A DNA stretch of 15,725 nucleotides, from contig CAQLOA010000017.1 of NCBI GenBank assembly GCA_948829205.1, positions 1-15,725 on the forward strand. Direction: 5' to 3'. Made by a program: the position numbers and the translations under genes. Positions 12,959 to 15,725 of this stretch are shown piece after piece. The stretch is from an uncultured Eggerthellaceae bacterium (GTDB lineage: Bacteria > Actinomycetota > Coriobacteriia > Coriobacteriales > Eggerthellaceae). Every line of letters starts with the position of its first letter. Position 1 is the stretch's first letter. The notes below the pieces were generated by a model. It ran no database searches. It was given only the letters and a program-made list of their open reading frames with translations, and was not told the origin of the DNA.

Positions 12959-15547
12959 ATGTCATTCGAGAAATTCACCGACAAGGCCAGGAAGGTACTA
13001 GTTCTCGCGCAGGACGAAGCGCGCCAGCTTCATCAGCCTTACGTGGGCACCGAGCACATCCTGCTCGGGCTCATCACCGAGAAGGAGGGGCTGGCGGCCC
13101 AGGCGCTCGACCGCAAGGGCGTGAAGTACGACGACGTCGTGCAGAACATCCGCCAGATCGCCACCATCGACGAGGACGCAGACGTTTCCGGCCATCTTTC
13201 GTTCACCCCCAGGGTCAAGCGCGTGCTCGAGAACTCGCTGCGCGAGGCCATGCAGATGGGGCAGAGCTACATATCCACCGAGCACCTGCTTCTGGGCATA
13301 GTCCGCGAGGGCGAGGGCACGGCAATCGACGTGCTGAAGCGCATGGGGGTATCCGGAGACGACATCCGCGCCACCATGAACGACATCGTGGGCCAGTCGC
13401 CGGTCATGGCCGGCCGCACCGGGTTCCAGCAGCCGGGAATGCAGCGCAACAGCATGCTTGAGGAATTCGGGACTGACCTCACCAAGAAGGCGAAGGAGGG
13501 CGGCCTCGACCCCGTCATCGGGCGCGCGGCCGAAATCGAGCGCGTCATGCAGATCCTTTCTCGCCGCCAGAAGAACAACCCGCTCATCCTGGGCGAGCCC
13601 GGCGTGGGCAAGACGGCCATCGCCGAGGGGCTGGCCCAGCTCATCGTGGCCAACCAGGTGCCCGAGACGCTTCGCAACAAGCGCCTGGTCACGCTCGACG
13701 TTTCGGCGCTCGTGGCCGGGTCGAAGTACCGCGGCGAGTTCGAGGAGCGCATGAAGGCCGTCATCAAGGAGGTCATGGACGCGGGCGACGTGCTGCTGTT
13801 CATCGACGAGATCCACACCATCATCGGCGCCGGTTCGGCCGAGGGCTCCATCGATGCGGCCGCCATACTGAAGCCGCCGCTGTCCCGCGGCGAGATACAG
13901 ATCATCGGCGCCACCACGCTGGAGGAATACCGCAAGCACCTGGAAAAGGACAGCGCGCTCGAGCGCCGCTTCCAGCCCATCACCGTGAACGAGCCCAGCG
14001 AAGAGCAGGCCATGCGCATCATGGAGGGCCTGAAGGACAAGTACGAGGAACACCACCACGTGCGCTTCTCGGAAGAGGCGCTGCAGGCCGCGGTGTCGCT
14101 TTCCAACCGCTACATCCAGGACCGCTACCTTCCCGACAAGGCCATCGACGTGCTCGACGAGGCCGGGGCGCGCATGCGCATCCGCAACATGACGCTGCCG
14201 CCCGAGCTGCGCAAGCTGGACGAGCGCCTGCGCAAGGTGCGCGCCGACAAGGACAAGGCTATCGGCGACCAGAAGTTCGAGAAGGCGGCGACGCTTCGCG
14301 ACAAGGAGGCCGAGCTCAAGAAGAAGATCGAGGACGCCAAAAGGAAGTGGGAGGAGAAGTCGGCCAAGGAGGTCCAGCAGGTCACTGTGCAGGACATCGC
14401 CGACGTCATCTCGCTTTCCACCGGCGTTCCCGTGGCCAACCTCACCGAGGCCGAGACCGAGAAGCTCCTGCGCATGGAAGGCGTGCTGCACGAGCGCGTC
14501 ATCGGGCAGGACGAGGCCGTCACGGCGCTTTCGAAGGCCATCCGCCGCTCGCGTTCGGGCCTGAAGGACCCGAAGCGCCCTGCCGGTTCGTTCATCTTCC
14601 TGGGCCCCTCGGGCGTGGGCAAGACCGAGCTTTCCAAGGCTCTGGCCGAGTTCCTGTTCAACTCCGAGGACGCGCTGCTCACGTTCGACATGTCCGAGTA
14701 CATGGAGAAGCATACGGTGTCGCGCTTGGTCGGCTCGCCTCCGGGCTACGTCGGATTCGACGAGGGCGGCCAGCTTACGAAGGCCGTGCGCCAGAAGCCC
14801 TACTCGGTCGTGCTGTTCGACGAGATCGAGAAGGCGCACCCGGATGTGTTCAACATCCTGCTGCAGATTCTCGAGGAGGGACGCCTGACCGACGCTCAGG
14901 GGCGCACCGTCGACTTCCGCAACACGGTCATCATCATGACGTCCAACGTGGGCGCGCGAGAGATCGCGCAGTCCACCTCGCTCGGGTTCTCGCCGCAGGG
15001 CGCCAACGGCGGCCTGTCCGACGACGAGATCAAGAGCCGCGTCATGTCCGAGATGAAGAAGCTGTTCCGCCCCGAGTTCCTGAACAGGCTTGACGAGATC
15101 ATCGTGTTCAAGAGCCTGACCAGCGAACAGATTGCCCAGATCGTCGAGCTGATGGTGGCCGATTTGCGCGACCGCATGATCGAGCAGAACATGAGCATCA
15201 ACCTGACGCCTGCCGCCGTCGAGCTTATAGCCTCCGAAGGCGTGGACACCACGTACGGGGCGCGACCGCTGCGCCGCGCCATCCAGCGCCTGATCGAGGA
15301 CCCGATTTCAGAGCAGATCCTCGAAGGCAGGTGGACCAGCGGATCCATCGTCGACGTGGACGTGGAGGGCGAAGGCGACGAGCGCAAGCTGGTGTTCAAC
15401 GAGGGGTCGGGAGTGGTGCCCGAGCCGCGCAAGCGCGACTCCATCGCGCGCGAGGCCGAGCTGCTGCTGACCGACTTCGACCTGGGGCACGCCGGCTACA
15501 CGCCGTCCGAGCCCACCCCCGCCGGGGCGCTGGGTGCCGGCGATTAA
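12959..15547 (+). CDS. clpC: ATP-dependent Clp protease ATP-binding subunit ClpC
   Basis: Hexameric AAA+ unfoldase that feeds substrates to ClpP. The 862 residues show all ClpC parts in order. First are two N-domain repeats (about 1-145, with YVGTEHILLGLI and YISTEHLLLGIV). AAA+ domain 1 has Walker A GEPGVGKT (about 212-219) and Walker B LLFIDEIHT (about 279-287). A short middle domain with a UVR-type coiled coil follows (about 430-465), which is the ClpC rather than the ClpB form. AAA+ domain 2 has Walker A GPSGVGKT (about 549-556) and Walker B VVLFDEIEKAHP (about 617-628). The LGF tripeptide (675-677) is the ClpP-docking loop. The C-terminal tail is long and acidic. GGAG (12951-12954) lies four bases before ATG. 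It is controlled by CIRCE and closed by the terminator at 15614-15645. It appears to be a single-gene unit. Confidence 0.97.
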   Translation: MSFEKFTDKARKVLVLAQDEARQLHQPYVGTEHILLGLITEKEGLAAQALDRKGVKYDDVVQNIRQIATIDEDADVSGHLSFTPRVKRVLENSLREAMQMGQSYISTEHLLLGIVREGEGTAIDVLKRMGVSGDDIRATMNDIVGQSPVMAGRTGFQQPGMQRNSMLEEFGTDLTKKAKEGGLDPVIGRAAEIERVMQILSRRQKNNPLILGEPGVGKTAIAEGLAQLIVANQVPETLRNKRLVTLDVSALVAGSKYRGEFEERMKAVIKEVMDAGDVLLFIDEIHTIIGAGSAEGSIDAAAILKPPLSRGEIQIIGATTLEEYRKHLEKDSALERRFQPITVNEPSEEQAMRIMEGLKDKYEEHHHVRFSEEALQAAVSLSNRYIQDRYLPDKAIDVLDEAGARMRIRNMTLPPELRKLDERLRKVRADKDKAIGDQKFEKAATLRDKEAELKKKIEDAKRKWEEKSAKEVQQVTVQDIADVISLSTGVPVANLTEAETEKLLRMEGVLHERVIGQDEAVTALSKAIRRSRSGLKDPKRPAGSFIFLGPSGVGKTELSKALAEFLFNSEDALLTFDMSEYMEKHTVSRLVGSPPGYVGFDEGGQLTKAVRQKPYSVVLFDEIEKAHPDVFNILLQILEEGRLTDAQGRTVDFRNTVIIMTSNVGAREIAQSTSLGFSPQGANGGLSDDEIKSRVMSEMKKLFRPEFLNRLDEIIVFKSLTSEQIAQIVELMVADLRDRMIEQNMSINLTPAAVELIASEGVDTTYGARPLRRAIQRLIEDPISEQILEGRWTSGSIVDVDVEGEGDERKLVFNEGSGVVPEPRKRDSIAREAELLLTDFDLGHAGYTPSEPTPAGALGAGD

Positions 15548-15584
15548 GGAGCGTGCCAGGGGACGTTCGCTTTTGGCACACTCC
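15548..15584 (+). other. Hairpin immediately after the clpC stop
   Basis: GGAGCGTGCCA (15548-15558) pairs with TGGCACACTCC (15574-15584), 10 of 11, with a 15-nt loop, starting at the base after the stop codon. No T-tract follows, so it is not a terminator by itself. It probably protects the 3' end of the clpC message or assists the true terminator 30 bases downstream. Confidence 0.5.
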
Positions 15585-15613
15585 GGCGGTCGAAAGAATC
15601 GACGGTTTACGTA

Positions 15614-15645
15614 GGGGAGCACTTCATGTGCTCCCCCTTTTTTTT
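15614..15645 (+). terminator. Strong intrinsic terminator of clpC
   Basis: GGGGAGCAC (15614-15622) pairs perfectly with GTGCTCCCC (15628-15636) around a TTCAT loop, followed by C and eight T (15638-15645). The remaining 80 bases to the window end hold no gene that can be called. A 7-bp inverted repeat, CCTCTCT (15661-15667) with AGAGAGG (15716-15722), spans most of it. Confidence 0.92.
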
Positions 15646-15725
15646 GCGTAGGGGCGCATGCCTCTCTCATCCGATTCGACGTCCCATTGCGCGGCCTCGA
15701 CGGGGCTCATAGCGAAGAGAGGACT

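Overview
The window is high-GC DNA from an anaerobic actinobacterium, most likely a member of the Coriobacteriia (Eggerthellaceae-like). This placement is inferred from gene content and codon use: a fused 2-hydroxyacyl-CoA dehydratase activator-type protein, a PntAB transhydrogenase with a long undivided alpha subunit, a ThrE-type exporter, an Nbp35/Mrp ATPase with an N-terminal cysteine cluster, and an actinobacterial-type ClpC. No rRNA, tRNA, CRISPR, IS transposase or phage gene was recognised. Almost the whole window is coding.

Layout. (1) 1-2893: the 3' two thirds of a large dehydratase-activase-type protein, entering from the left edge. (2) 2894-3192: a convergent intergenic region holding a 237-bp palindromic repeat element (copy A). 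(3) 3193-3855, minus strand: endonuclease III (nth). (4) 3856-4111: a divergent regulatory region with a long inverted repeat. (5) 4112-7215: pntA-pntB, overlapping by one base. (6) 7216-7454: a 63-bp short form of the same repeat element (copy B), then a hairpin that buries the ribosome binding site of the next gene. (7) 7455-9120: an MsrA-fold protein that has lost its catalytic cysteine, overlapping a single-pass membrane protein with a possible beta-propeller-like exported domain. (8) 9280-11554: a Tyr/Gly-rich three-helix membrane protein translationally coupled to a ThrE-family amino-acid exporter. (9) 11621-11914: a 97-aa acidic protein, followed by a strong terminator only 13 nt before the start of the Nbp35/Mrp gene (11981-12847). 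(10) 12889-15547: a CIRCE operator lying on the promoter of clpC, then clpC and a strong terminator at 15614-15645.

How the genes relate. The window does not look like one pathway. It is a run of short housekeeping and stress units: base-excision repair (Nth, a 4Fe-4S enzyme), redox balance (PntAB), an MsrA-like protein without its catalytic residue, Fe-S cluster assembly (Mrp/Nbp35), amino-acid export (ThrE) and protein quality control (ClpC under HrcA/CIRCE). The least explained parts are the two-copy nested palindromic element placed at the same distance after two different stop codons, the cysteine-less MsrA paralogue with its sequestered ribosome binding site, and the terminator placed between the 97-aa gene and mrp.
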